64,000 bases of DNA from Saprospiraceae bacterium (GTDB lineage Bacteria > Bacteroidota > Bacteroidia > Chitinophagales > Saprospiraceae). A model generated the notes under the pieces. It had not been told where the DNA came from. It made no database searches and worked only from the letters and a program-made list of their open reading frames with translations. The position numbers were made by a program, and so were the translations under genes. Location of the stretch: the NCBI GenBank assembly GCA_016706365.1, contig JADJJU010000008.1:1-64000 (forward strand), written 5' to 3'. Below, one piece after another: positions 54,441 to 63,958 of this stretch (its first letter is position 1; every line of letters begins with the position of its first letter).

Positions 54441-56096
54441 ATGGCTATAGAAATTATAATTGGTATACTAGGAGGGGCAGCATTAGGCTTTGCTGTGGTG
54501 GCCTTTATACTTAAACGGTCGAATGACCGAAAAACAGCGGATCTCAATCAGAAATCCGATCTTGCTCTGCAAGAAGCCCGACTCACCGCTAAAAGATTGG
54601 TTGACGAAGCCGAAATGAAAGGTGAAAAAATCGTCGCCAAAGCTGAAACCAAACACGAACAAATCAAACAACGCAAAATTCAGGAAGCACAGGAACGCTT
54701 TAATAAACTGCGGGCAGATTTCGAAACAGAAAAAGCTCAACACAAGGTAGATCTGAAAGAACGTGAAGTTGGAATTGTGAATCTCGAAAATGAATTCAAA
54801 CAAAAACAAGCCGAATTCAAACGCACATTAGAAAATGTTCAACTAAAGGAACAGGAGCTAAACACAGATCGGGAAGCTATTGAGAAGCAAATCAAAATTT
54901 TAAACAAAAGAAAAGAAGAATTAGATGCTGCGAATGAGCAGCGAATCAAGGCACTTGAAAACATCTCAAGATTGTCTGAAGCGGAAGCAAAGGATTTGTT
55001 ACTCGAAGCTGTAAAAGCGAAAGCTGAAAATGATTCAATGGCACTTGTCAGAGAAATACTGGAGGCTGCCAGAGTGAATGCCGGAAAAGAAGCGAAGAAA
55101 ATCGTTATTCAGACAATCCAGAGAATGTGTGCTGAATATACCATTGAAAATACAGTATCTGTGTTCAATCTTGATTCTGATGATATCAAGGGACAGATCA
55201 TTGGAAGAGAAGGAAGAAACATCAGAGCCCTGGAAGCTGCAACCGGCGCAGAGATTGTTGTAGATGATACCCCTGAAGCCATTGTAATTTCATCTTTCGA
55301 TCCAATCAGAAGAGAAATTGCCAGATTATCCCTCAAAAAATTGGTTGGTGATGGTCGTATCCACCCTGCCAGAATTGAGGAAGTGGTAGCTAAAACTAAA
55401 AAACAACTGGAAGAGCAGATAATTGAGATAGGTGAAAGAACAGTCATAGAGCTCGATATTCACGGTTTGCCGCCCGAACTGGTAAGAATGGTAGGTAGAA
55501 TGCGCTATCGTTCTTCCTATGGTCAAAACTTGTTAAAGCACTCAATAGAGACCGCTACACTTTGTGCTACAATGGCTGCAGAATTAGGTTTGAATGTCAA
55601 GCAGATCAAATTGGCTAAAAGAGCGGGTTTGTTACACGATATTGGAAAAGTTGCTGAGGAAGAATCTGAGCTATCCCACGCATTGCTTGGTATGAAACTA
55701 TGCGAAAAGCACAATGAAAATGCAATGATTATCAATGCAGTAGGTGCTCACCACGACGAGATCGAGATGGATAATATCATCTCACCAATTGTACAGGCAT
55801 GCGATGCGATTTCCGGTGCAAGACCGGGTGCCAGAAGGGAAATCCTGGAAAGCTACCTGAAGCGTATCAATGAATTGGAAGAGCTGGCTATGTCCTATGA
55901 AGGCGTACAAAAGGCTTATGCGATGCAGGCAGGACGTGAGCTGCGTGTCATTGTAGAAAGTGAAAAAGTAACAGATCAATATGCAGAGGAACTTTCATTC
56001 ATGATTTCTCAAAAGATTCAGGATGAAATGCAGTATCCTGGTCAAATCCGTGTAACGGTGATTAGGGAGAAGAGAGCAACTGCATTTGCAAGATAG
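54441..56096 (+). CDS. rny: Ribonuclease Y
   Basis: Membrane-anchored endoribonuclease that starts mRNA decay. From the ATG at 54441: an N-terminal membrane helix (AIEIIIGILGGAALGFAVVAFIL), a long coiled coil (about 30-200), a KH RNA-binding domain (about 250-310; DDIKGQIIGREGRNIRALEAATGAEIVVDDTPEAI), and an HD hydrolase domain with AKRAGLLHDIGKVAEEE and GAHHDEIEMDN (about 365-460). The 551 residues are slightly longer than the Bacillus enzyme. A longer in-frame start at 54399 would add hydrophilic residues before the helix and is unlikely. A strong terminator follows. Confidence 0.96.
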   Translation: MAIEIIIGILGGAALGFAVVAFILKRSNDRKTADLNQKSDLALQEARLTAKRLVDEAEMKGEKIVAKAETKHEQIKQRKIQEAQERFNKLRADFETEKAQHKVDLKEREVGIVNLENEFKQKQAEFKRTLENVQLKEQELNTDREAIEKQIKILNKRKEELDAANEQRIKALENISRLSEAEAKDLLLEAVKAKAENDSMALVREILEAARVNAGKEAKKIVIQTIQRMCAEYTIENTVSVFNLDSDDIKGQIIGREGRNIRALEAATGAEIVVDDTPEAIVISSFDPIRREIARLSLKKLVGDGRIHPARIEEVVAKTKKQLEEQIIEIGERTVIELDIHGLPPELVRMVGRMRYRSSYGQNLLKHSIETATLCATMAAELGLNVKQIKLAKRAGLLHDIGKVAEEESELSHALLGMKLCEKHNENAMIINAVGAHHDEIEMDNIISPIVQACDAISGARPGARREILESYLKRINELEELAMSYEGVQKAYAMQAGRELRVIVESEKVTDQYAEELSFMISQKIQDEMQYPGQIRVTVIREKRATAFAR

Positions 56097-56117
56097 TGAG
56101 ATAAAGAAGTAAGTATT

Positions 56118-56153
56118 TGGCCGGATTGCAAGTTTTGCATCCGGCCATTTTTA
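56118..56153 (+). terminator. Rho-independent terminator after rny
   Basis: TGGCCGGAT/ATCCGGCCA stem with an internal GCA/TGC pairing and then TTTTTATTT, 21 bases after the rny stop codon. Confidence 0.88.
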
Positions 56154-56168
56154 TTTAATGGATTTCAG

Positions 56169-56338
56169 GGTTCTGCTAATTTATTAGCAGACAGTACTGC
56201 TCCCATTAAAGAAACAGAATCCAACTCGCTTGCCAATAAATTTTCTTCTTAATGGTTCTGCTAATTTATTAGCAGACGGCACTGCTCCCCGATAAGAAAC
56301 GGAATCCAGCACGCTTGCCAATAAATTGGCAAGACCAA
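56169..56338. repeat. Two tandem 85-base repeats with hairpins
   Basis: Copies at 56169-56253 and 56254-56338, exact period 85. Each begins GGTTCTGCTAATTTATTAGC, a perfect hairpin CTGCTAA-tttA-TTAGCAG (56173-56190 in copy 1), followed by AG-ACTGCTCCC and AAGAAAC-GAATCCA. Copy 2 ends in a second perfect hairpin, CTTGCCAA-taaa-TTGGCAAG (56314-56333). In copy 1 the second arm of that hairpin is destroyed (AATTTTCTTC). No gene is seen between rny and kdsB. Confidence 0.8.
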
Positions 56339-56405
56339 TTCAACCAAGATGCATTCTGGTTTAAAATGTATTTTTGAATTATTATTTGAATACACTATCT
56401 AAAAA

Positions 56406-57139
56406 ATGAAAATAGCGCTGTCATTCCTGCCCGACTTAATGCGACCCGTTTGCCGCGCAAATTGCTTGCTGATCTGTGTGGGAAGCCCGTATTACAAAGG
56501 ACTTACGAAGCTGCCATTGCCACCGGTTTATTCCCTGAGGTGATTATAGCTACTGACAGCGATGAGATCAGGGAAATCATGGAAACAGCGGGGGCTACAG
56601 TAGTCATGAGCCGGAAAGTCCATGAAAGTGGAAGTGATAGAATTGCAGAAGCTGTTTCCGATAAAGATATAGATGTGATAATCAACATTCAGGGGGATGA
56701 ACCATTTGTGAATTCAGAACTGTTGAAAAATCTCATCAAAGTATTTCAAAATAAGAACGAAAATGTCCAGGTAGCATCCGTTATGCGGGAAATCACTGAA
56801 GCTAGTCTGATTGCCGATCCCAATGTGGTAAAAGTGGTGACTGATCTTAATTCCAATGCCCTATACTTTAGCCGTCATTCTGTTCCTTTCAAAAGAGATC
56901 CAATCAATGAAACTCCTGTTTATCAGCATATTGGGGTATATGCTTTTAGAAAAGAGGCCTTAATGTCTTTTACTTCCTGGCCACAATCCCCCCTTGAAAT
57001 CGCTGAAAAACTTGAACAGCTAAGATATCTGGAACATGGCGTTCCAATTAAAATGGTGATGACAGATGTTGTCGGAATTTCAATAGATGTGCCCGAAGAT
57101 TTAGAGAGAGCAAGGGAATATTGGGAGAAGAAATATTAA
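56406..57139 (+). CDS. kdsB: 3-deoxy-manno-octulosonate cytidylyltransferase (frameshifted near the start)
   Basis: Activates Kdo as CMP-Kdo for LPS core synthesis. The body reads LPRKLLADLCGKPVLQRTYEAA, TDSDEIREIMETAGATVVMS, NIQGDEPFVNSELL, HSVPFKRDP, YQHIGVYAFRKEAL and a C-terminal GISIDVPEDLERAREY. The conserved CTP-binding start VIPARLNATRLP is encoded upstream, reachable from the ATG at 56406 (MKIA) only if one base is added near 56414-56418 (joined MKIAAVIPARLNATRLPRK). A TTG at 56450 would give an intact frame but remove the substrate-binding loop, so I prefer the frameshift reading. About 244 residues. Confidence 0.9.
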
Positions 57140-57146
57140 TGTCAAT

Positions 57147-57920
57147 CTACATCAGATAGGTATGCAATTCAAATAACTTTATCAGAGAAAGCAAAATCCC
57201 TACTATCAAAAGGCGATAGCCCCATAATCCTGCCTTTGGACTATTGGATGCATAATGTGCGGTCAGCCATCCTCCGAATCCTTGTCCTAGTGCCAGCAGT
57301 AAGCCATACTTCCAATCTAAAAGTCCGTGATACTGAAATAGAATTAAGGAAACTCCAGTAAACATGAGAGATACCAACAGCTTCGCTACATTTGCCTTAA
57401 TGACCGGAAATCGCGCTATCATGACAGTCAAAACCAAAAAGAAAATACCCACACCCATCTGAATAAATCCTCCGTATATCCCCGTCGCAAAATAGAGCGG
57501 ATATGAAATCGCAGGATGAATTTTACGAATTACTTTGCTTTGTTGAATCCATCTTTCCGGCTTGAAAAGGAGGATAAATAACATCAGGACCATCATTGCC
57601 TTGAAAAAATCCCTAAAATCTGCATCGCTGACAATCGTGGCGAGGTACACGCCAAGTAAGCCTCCCAAAAAGGTAATCCAAATAAACACTTTAGTCCCGC
57701 TAACACTAAATTGTCCTTGCCTGGCAAAAGCAAGTAATCCAAATGCTGTTTGGGAGACTACTCCTACCCGATTACTTGCATTGGCAACTGTAGGTGGAAG
57801 ACCAACAAATTCTGTTAGAATTGTAAGCGTAATAGCCGACCCATTGCCAGCCAGCGTATTAATACAGCCGGCAGCCAACCCACCTAGTATCGTAATCAGA
57901 TATAGCCAGTACTCATGCAT
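57147..57920 (-). CDS. TauE/SafE-family permease
   Basis: A 257-residue transporter with about eight membrane helices in two halves. Each half begins with the family glycine/proline-rich motif (GGLAAGCINTLAGNGSAITLTIL and GIYGGFIQMGVGIFFLVLTV). The family exports sulfite, sulfoacetate or other organosulfur anions; the substrate here cannot be told. Its start overlaps the end of the methylmalonyl-CoA epimerase gene by 8 bases, so the two are coupled. It is convergent with kdsB. Confidence 0.9.
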   Translation of the reverse strand: MHEYWLYLITILGGLAAGCINTLAGNGSAITLTILTEFVGLPPTVANASNRVGVVSQTAFGLLAFARQGQFSVSGTKVFIWITFLGGLLGVYLATIVSDADFRDFFKAMMVLMLFILLFKPERWIQQSKVIRKIHPAISYPLYFATGIYGGFIQMGVGIFFLVLTVMIARFPVIKANVAKLLVSLMFTGVSLILFQYHGLLDWKYGLLLALGQGFGGWLTAHYASNSPKAGLWGYRLLIVGILLSLIKLFELHTYLM

Positions 57921-58326
57921 TTTCTTCTACAATGCTTTGGCAAAGTTCGACCAAAACCCCATTAGTAGATTTGGGATGCAGAAAACAAACCATTTTATTG
58001 TCAGCACCTCTTCTGGGAACTTCATCAATCAGCTGAAATCCCAACAATCTGAGCAGTTGCATACTTTCCAGAATGTCTTTTACTTCAAAGGCAATGTGGT
58101 GTATTCCTTCTCCTTTTTTCCCGATAAACTTTGCAATGGGTGAGCTTTCATCAGTAGCTGCTACCAATTCTATTTTGGTGCCATTCATATCATAAAATGA
58201 AGTGTTGACTTTATCAAGTGCAGCTTCTTCCTGCTTGTACGGGGCTCTTCCCAGCAAGGAGGTAAAGAGTTCATTACTTTGATCCATGGATTTTACTGCA
58301 ATACCTATATGTTCAATTTTAAGCAT
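57913..58326 (-). CDS. mce: Methylmalonyl-CoA epimerase
   Basis: Interconverts (2R)- and (2S)-methylmalonyl-CoA in propionate metabolism, together with methylmalonyl-CoA mutase. This is a vicinal-oxygen-chelate fold protein of 137 residues from the ATG at 58326. The metal ligands are in LKIEHIGIAVKS (His), EGIHHIAFEV (His) and GVLVELCQ (Glu). No mutase gene is in the window. It overlaps the downstream TauE-like gene by 8 bases. Confidence 0.94.
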   Translation of the reverse strand: MLKIEHIGIAVKSMDQSNELFTSLLGRAPYKQEEAALDKVNTSFYDMNGTKIELVAATDESSPIAKFIGKKGEGIHHIAFEVKDILESMQLLRLLGFQLIDEVPRRGADNKMVCFLHPKSTNGVLVELCQSIVEENA

Positions 58327-58417
58327 AGAATTTGAATTTTTTATAATCAATTGAGTAGCACAAATAGCAGGAATTGCAAATTAAATCAATTGCTGTCAGC
58401 TTAAGTAAATATAAATG

Positions 58418-58456
58418 AAAAATGCCTGAAGGAAATTACTCCCTCCAGGCATTTTG
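58418..58456 (-). terminator. Terminator after the M36 peptidase gene
   Basis: On the minus strand AAAATGCCTG...CAGGCATTTTT, a 10-base stem with a long (about 19-base) loop, 20 bases after the peptidase stop. Its T-run is short. Confidence 0.6.
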
Positions 58457-58475
58457 AATCCTATTTGAGGACTTA

Positions 58476-61400
58476 TTATTTTGATATCTGAACTTTATGA
58501 ACAGCAGTTTCTGCTCCGGTTTGAACTTTTAAAATGTACAATCCGGCAGGTAAGTCAATTACCGGAAATTGCACATTTGCATCCTGTCCATATAGTTGTT
58601 GATTCATTGATTTCACCATCTTACCTTCCAGAGTATACATCTCAAAGCTGGCAGCCTGGTTAGCAGAAGCCATTTTTCTGAGCATAACATTGAGATTATT
58701 ACTGGCAGGATTAGGGAATACGCGGCTTTCAAAACCGGTAATTTCATTTTGATAAGTTGAAGTGAAAATATCAGCTTCGACCAGGGTACCACCATCGATC
58801 GCAAATGCACATTCTGAGTCTCCTTCAATAGATGTAACGCATACCTCAGTGTTATAGAAGAGTGCATTCATGACCTCAATATTGTCAATGGACCAACCTA
58901 TTACTCTTGAAAGTATATCCGCATCCGCACCAAAGCGGAATTGAAATATGATTTCTTCCCCCACAAAATCACCAAGATCTATCAGCGTTTCTTTAAATCC
59001 ATCGCCAGGTCCCCAGAATCCTCTGGAATTTGGAATGGCGAAAGTTGGAAATGCAACCTTTCCTCTGTAATTATTACGGATAATATAAGGTCCTGCATCA
59101 AACCATGAATTACCACCATCAATGGAAAGCTGCACAATCCCGGCATCACTAAGGGGCTGAGTGTCATAATCGTGGAAAAATCTTAAGATACTTGTGCTGG
59201 ATTGAACCGGTATTGGTTCAAAGTTATTAAAGGCCTGATGATTGGAAGGTGTTGCATACACAATCCATGAATTTTCGCCTTCATATGGCATCTCATCAAA
59301 TATTTCCCAAAGGTCTTCACCACCGAATGTATTTTGCTCCCAATTTAACTCTGAATCTATCGACTCCATATCATCAAAGAACACCGGAGAAGACGCGTTA
59401 TTCAATGTAGTTATAATTTTGTAAGAAATTGTTTTGACTTCATTCAAATCAAAATCCCCTAATTCAAAAACAATCTCATCTCCTGAAATTGTAGCAGGTT
59501 GAGTTGATGAATTTGCCACATATGTTGCTCCCTCAGGAATTCCGTCTCTTGCTACTACACCGGTAACAGGATTTCCCTGATAATTTCCTACTTCGATTTC
59601 GATAGTCATTGTATCACCTCTCTCAATAAATGGAGTTGATTTTTTTTCTACGGCCAATTTATTCAAACAGGAAGGGTGGACTTTAAAACCCTCTACTCCA
59701 TCATTTTTGTTGTCTCTCTCTCCCTGATCAGCATCAAAGCCAAGTCCTCTTCTTGCAAAAACTTCCCAGATCAAACATTGATTCACACCTTCATAGTTGG
59801 CTCTGTCTGCAGCAAGAATAGCATCTCTTCCATCCAATAATCCGGGACTACAAACCTGCAATTTCATACCATCCATTACTAATTGAATAGCCATGTTATT
59901 GCCTCCGGTACCTTTCAGCATATCTTCATCGAATCCATGTTTATCCACCATCGCCCAGAACAAATCCCATATAGTCGTTACCCAGACTTCACCTAAACCA
60001 TGTGCAGATGCTGTATTGATAACATCATCATAAGTCTGAGGATTGATATTCATATCAGTAGAATACCTAAACCTTCTGATGCCTGCTCCTGCAGAAGTCT
60101 GTCCTCTTGCATAAGTGCCTATACCTCGCCCCATTTCACCTGTATCTCCCGGTCTTAAAGTTGTAATTAGAGAGAAAAAGTCACTCCAACCTTCTCCCAT
60201 TTGTTCTGCATTACCAAGACAACCAGCTTCTTCTGGCCCCCCGGTCAATCTGTTACTGATACCGTGTCCATACTCATGGGCTACAATGCCATTGTCAATT
60301 GTTCCATCCAATTGATTTGGCCCTCCGTCGTCTTCATTAAAGAAAGAAACTGTTACTTCAACACCATCGTTTAGTAATTGCTTCAAAATCATGCAATCTC
60401 CCGATGAAAGCATAACAGAGGGGATATTAGGATTATCAAATCCTTCCCCGGGCCCCATATTGTTTGCTACATTCTCATAGTTGCAAATTACCACTCCGAT
60501 TGACCCAACGGCCTGAGCATTGAGCACTTTTTCAATAAAGAAACAAGATCCACGATCAATCATAGCTATATTCCCACGTACTTCATCACCATTAATTATT
60601 GGCTCGCAAGCCAAGTTTGGAGAAGCAGAATCATCAATTGCTCTGACCAGCTTACCGTTTAAAGGAACATTTGTTACTTCAGACCCAAATTGAGCATATC
60701 CTGTTGTGAATTTCCTTGCAATTGAAGCCGGGGAAATTCCAGAAAGCAATGATTGCCCGCGTCGGTTCCATAAATACATTCTCATTCTACCATTACCGCC
60801 ATCAGGGGGAGTACCGAAATTGGCATTATCTACAAATTCACCCTGTCCTCCTCCAAATTGAGCCAGAGCCTCTACATCATCATTTCCCAAACCACCTTTT
60901 TCGTAATTATTAAACTGAAAATTCCCGGATACTTCATCAAATCCATATGCATAAGTAAAATCATGCATGATATTATTGAAATAGAAAAGATTAGTGGTAG
61001 CCATGTCAAGATTTTCTATTGGCTCTTGTGTTGGATCAAAATCAAAATCAAAAATCAAAGAAGGCCCTCCATCAGGTTCATCACCAGATGAAGAACCATT
61101 TCCAGCTCTGTCCGGCCATGCGTGCACATTATTCCCTCTTGTGATAGTATGCTCGGCTCCTGGCTGGCCATTCGTGTCATGCCATCCAAATGGTGATGCC
61201 TCAGGATTGAAATCATCACTAACAATAGTACGGTTACCATGTCCCGGGCTTTCCAGCGGATATGCAAACACATTATATGTCGCTGCAGCACTCATACCAA
61301 AAGTCCTGGCATGATTTTTCTTAAGGGCGTTTTGTTGTGGCATGAAATTTCTCAATACCAGTGCATCTCCTTTTTCTTCTACACAAGCATCATCATGGTG

Positions 61401-62048
61401 GTGATAGGTTCCCGGAAGAATGGTACACTTTACTGTAAAACTAGTCTTGTCAAGGATTTCTCCAGTCTGGGCATCTATTCTCATACTCCAGTAGTCAGTA
61501 CCACCTATCTCATCTATACTCACATCCCAGACAAGTCTGAGCTTATTTTCTTTTGTGAGAAAATATTTTAATTTGACCGGAATGTCTACATGTGACAATG
61601 ATTCTTTTTCAAATACATAATGGTTTGATTCTCTATTAGCAGCTAATTGTTTTGGTTGGATAGAGAAGCCCAAATTTTCTGCAGCCTTCACCAGTGCCGC
61701 AGCAGGACTTAAAGAGGGAGAAATATTTTGAACCTTTGATTGAATATTAGGAATAAAAGCATTGGTGGAGAAAAACACTTCATTTTTGGCTGTTGAATGG
61801 ACTCCTGAAATAGCATTATAAATTTCAACACCATTATATCGCTGAGCAAAATAATAATGATGAACTTTGTTGTGTTTACTCACATAGTCACTTGATACTG
61901 CCAGATCAGAGACATCTGATTTTTCAAGTTGCCATTGATCTGTCTTACTCTGGATATGTTGAATGGCTATATCAAATGGAGTTATTTTTTGTGCATGTAA
62001 ATGAAATACATGCATCGCGAGGATTGCGATACAAAGAAATTTTTTCAT
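58476..62048 (-). CDS. M36-family (fungalysin-like) metallopeptidase with PA domain and T9SS tail
   Basis: A secreted protease of about 1,190 residues. In order: signal peptide (MKKFLCIAILAMHVFHLHAQ), FTP propeptide domain (about 25-200; HHYYFAQRYNGVEIYNAISGVH), and M36 catalytic domain with the zinc site AHEYGHGISNRLTGG (near residue 590) and downstream Glu region QMGEGWSDFF. A PA (protease-associated) insertion precedes the zinc site (about 475-560; IAMIDRGSCFFIEKVLNAQAVGSIGVVICN). A DUF11-like domain follows (about 830-920; TPFIERGDTMTIEIEVGN), then a jelly-roll-like region and a T9SS type A sorting domain (VFPNPASNNLNVMLRK...KVQISK). The ATG at 62048 is chosen for its signal peptide and the promoter position. 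Confidence 0.95.
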   Translation of the reverse strand: MKKFLCIAILAMHVFHLHAQKITPFDIAIQHIQSKTDQWQLEKSDVSDLAVSSDYVSKHNKVHHYYFAQRYNGVEIYNAISGVHSTAKNEVFFSTNAFIPNIQSKVQNISPSLSPAAALVKAAENLGFSIQPKQLAANRESNHYVFEKESLSHVDIPVKLKYFLTKENKLRLVWDVSIDEIGGTDYWSMRIDAQTGEILDKTSFTVKCTILPGTYHHHDDACVEEKGDALVLRNFMPQQNALKKNHARTFGMSAAATYNVFAYPLESPGHGNRTIVSDDFNPEASPFGWHDTNGQPGAEHTITRGNNVHAWPDRAGNGSSSGDEPDGGPSLIFDFDFDPTQEPIENLDMATTNLFYFNNIMHDFTYAYGFDEVSGNFQFNNYEKGGLGNDDVEALAQFGGGQGEFVDNANFGTPPDGGNGRMRMYLWNRRGQSLLSGISPASIARKFTTGYAQFGSEVTNVPLNGKLVRAIDDSASPNLACEPIINGDEVRGNIAMIDRGSCFFIEKVLNAQAVGSIGVVICNYENVANNMGPGEGFDNPNIPSVMLSSGDCMILKQLLNDGVEVTVSFFNEDDGGPNQLDGTIDNGIVAHEYGHGISNRLTGGPEEAGCLGNAEQMGEGWSDFFSLITTLRPGDTGEMGRGIGTYARGQTSAGAGIRRFRYSTDMNINPQTYDDVINTASAHGLGEVWVTTIWDLFWAMVDKHGFDEDMLKGTGGNNMAIQLVMDGMKLQVCSPGLLDGRDAILAADRANYEGVNQCLIWEVFARRGLGFDADQGERDNKNDGVEGFKVHPSCLNKLAVEKKSTPFIERGDTMTIEIEVGNYQGNPVTGVVARDGIPEGATYVANSSTQPATISGDEIVFELGDFDLNEVKTISYKIITTLNNASSPVFFDDMESIDSELNWEQNTFGGEDLWEIFDEMPYEGENSWIVYATPSNHQAFNNFEPIPVQSSTSILRFFHDYDTQPLSDAGIVQLSIDGGNSWFDAGPYIIRNNYRGKVAFPTFAIPNSRGFWGPGDGFKETLIDLGDFVGEEIIFQFRFGADADILSRVIGWSIDNIEVMNALFYNTEVCVTSIEGDSECAFAIDGGTLVEADIFTSTYQNEITGFESRVFPNPASNNLNVMLRKMASANQAASFEMYTLEGKMVKSMNQQLYGQDANVQFPVIDLPAGLYILKVQTGAETAVHKVQISK

Positions 62049-62092
62049 ACGATCAATGGTATTGTAAATTAGAGAGTTATTGTGCATTCTTG

Positions 62093-62100
62093 CAAAATTA
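62093..62100 (-). promoter_or_regulatory. Putative promoter -7 box of the M36 peptidase gene
   Basis: TAATTTTG on the minus strand fits TAnnTTTG; a TTG lies 24 bases further upstream, a little far. The transcript would begin near 62086, which argues against the in-frame ATG at 62087 and for the ATG at 62048. Confidence 0.45.
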
Positions 62101-62169
62101 ATATTTGCAGATTAATATTTAATGCAATTTTTATTTTATTTGACAAGTAATTGTGACGACTAAAAAATT

Positions 62170-62942
62170 ATGATGAGCAAATCACGACCTCCTATCAAGG
62201 GCAGTAATATGATCATCGGCAGAAATCCTGTCGAAGAAGCCCTGGAAAGTGACCTGGAAATGGATAAAGTTTTTCTTCAAGTAGGCACACGTGGCGAGTT
62301 TGAAAAATTAATTAGAAAAGCCTGCCAGAAGAAAAATATTCCCTGGTAGTCGTGCCAAAAGAAAAGTTGAATTCTTTTTTCAGAGGCAACCATCAGGGAG
62401 TCATAGCTGTAGCTTCGCTCATCACCTATCAGAAACTGGAAGACATTTTACCTCAGGCATATGAACAAAGTAATCATCCACTTTTCATTTTATTGGACGG
62501 AATCACTGATGTGAGAAATTTTGGTGCCATAGCCAGATCGGCTGAAGCATTCGGGGCACATGCCATGGTGATTGCAAAGAAAGGAGGCACATTAATTACC
62601 GAAGATGCCATCAAAGCTTCAGCAGGAGCCCTGCTTCGGCTTCCGGTTTGCAGAGAACAAAGTATGAGCCAGGCTGTAGAGTACCTTCAGGACAGTGGGG
62701 TAAGCATTTATTGCGCTGATCTGAGTGCTACTCATCCACTGGATCAGGTGGATTTTAATATGCCGGTAGCAATCGTAATGGGCGCGGAAGGCCGTGGAGT
62801 CAATCCGGATTTGTTGAATCAAATCAAACAACGCTTCATTATACCTCAGATTGGTCAAACTGAATCTCTGAATGTTTCTGTTGCAACAGGAATTATATTG
62901 TATGAAATCAACAGACAGAGGCATTTGTCCATTACACAGTAA
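62170..62942 (+). CDS. TrmH-family (SpoU) RNA methyltransferase, RlmB-like (frameshifted)
   Basis: A 2'-O-ribose methyltransferase of rRNA or tRNA; the N-terminal substrate-binding domain makes RlmB (23S rRNA Gm2251-type) the best guess. The N-terminal part (NMIIGRNPVEEALESDLEMDKVFLQVGTRGEFEKLIRKACQKKNIPW) ends at a TAG at 62347. The body continues in another frame: VVPKEKLNSFFRGNHQGVIAVAS, the knot motifs LLDGITDVRNFGAIARSAEAFGA (Asn/Arg), IVMGAEGRGVNPDLL and IPQIGQTESLNVSVATGIILYE. One more C in the C3 run at 62341-62343 restores NIPLVVVPKEKLN. About 257 residues. The start is ATG 62170 or 62173. Confidence 0.88.
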
Positions 62943-63025
62943 TTTTTTAACAATAAAAAATCCCGGAGATAACTTAAGCCTGATAAATACAGTTACTTAA
63001 GTAAAATCTATAAATCATAAAGACA

Positions 63026-63958
63026 ATGCTAAAAGAACATTCAGTTTTCAATAAACATATTTCCCTTTTCTCCTCCTTACTGTTTTTGATTTTTGGCTGC
63101 AATAGTACTTTGCTGTATGCTCAGAAAAATAATGAACCTCAATTGGAAAACAGCCTGTTATGGGAGATATCCGGTAAAGACCTCAGCAAGAAATCTTATC
63201 TCTTTGGCACCATACACATGATCAATGAAGCAGATTACTTCTGGACTCCCGCTATGAATACAGCTTTCGAAAAAAGTGAGCTGATTGTATTCGAGCTGAA
63301 CACCAGAGAGATGACTGACCTCAGCAATATGATGGGAATGTTTGATCAGTTTTTGATGAAAGGAGACACTACTTTGCGGGATATTTTATCCGAGGAAGAT
63401 TATGGGTTACTGGAGGATCACTTTCAGACTATCGGAATGCCATTGATGCTATTTGAAAGGATGAAGCCCTTTTTTCTTACTATATTACTGGACCCTGCGA
63501 CCAACTCTTTCGGTGAAGGAGGCATGAAATCCTATGAACTGGAACTTACAGCTCTGGCAGACAAGGGAGAAAAAGATGTCAAAGGCCTGGAAACTATAGA
63601 GTTTCAAGCTGCTATTTTTGACAAAATTCCTTACACCTTGCAAGGAAAAATGCTGATTGATCAACTCAAAAATAAAGACGCAGAAGTACCCGGAATGGAC
63701 CTTGATGAAATGACCAAATTGTATAAGGAGCAAAATCTAATGGCATTGAGTAAAGCAATCTCAGGAGAAGAATCAGAAATTGAAGGGTTTGAAAAGATAA
63801 TGCTGGAAGACAGAAATGAAGCATGGATTCCCAAAATGCAAAATTTAATGCAGGACAAAACTGTGTTTTTTGCTGTAGGAGCAGGACATTTACCGGGCGA
63901 AAAAGGAGTAATCAACCTTTTGCGCAAAGAAGGATATACACTTACCCCCATCAAATAG
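63026..63958 (+). CDS. TraB/GumN-family protein
   Basis: A 310-residue exported protein with a signal peptide (HISLFSSLLFLIFGCNSTLLYAQ; a Cys within it could make it a lipoprotein). The family signatures are the N-terminal SYLFGTIHMINEADYF (GTxH) and the C-terminal VFFAVGAGHLPGEKGVINLLRKEGYTLTPI (GxxH). These His and Glu residues make a likely metal-dependent hydrolase (Tiki-like fold), but the substrate is unknown. It is the last complete gene of the window; 63959-64000 holds only a fragment of spacer. Confidence 0.9.
   Translation: MLKEHSVFNKHISLFSSLLFLIFGCNSTLLYAQKNNEPQLENSLLWEISGKDLSKKSYLFGTIHMINEADYFWTPAMNTAFEKSELIVFELNTREMTDLSNMMGMFDQFLMKGDTTLRDILSEEDYGLLEDHFQTIGMPLMLFERMKPFFLTILLDPATNSFGEGGMKSYELELTALADKGEKDVKGLETIEFQAAIFDKIPYTLQGKMLIDQLKNKDAEVPGMDLDEMTKLYKEQNLMALSKAISGEESEIEGFEKIMLEDRNEAWIPKMQNLMQDKTVFFAVGAGHLPGEKGVINLLRKEGYTLTPIK

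Noticed and set aside
56450..57139. KdsB starting at the TTG at 56450 with no frameshift
   Set aside because: This removes the conserved VIPARLNATRLP nucleotide-binding loop that is encoded just upstream in the same frame.
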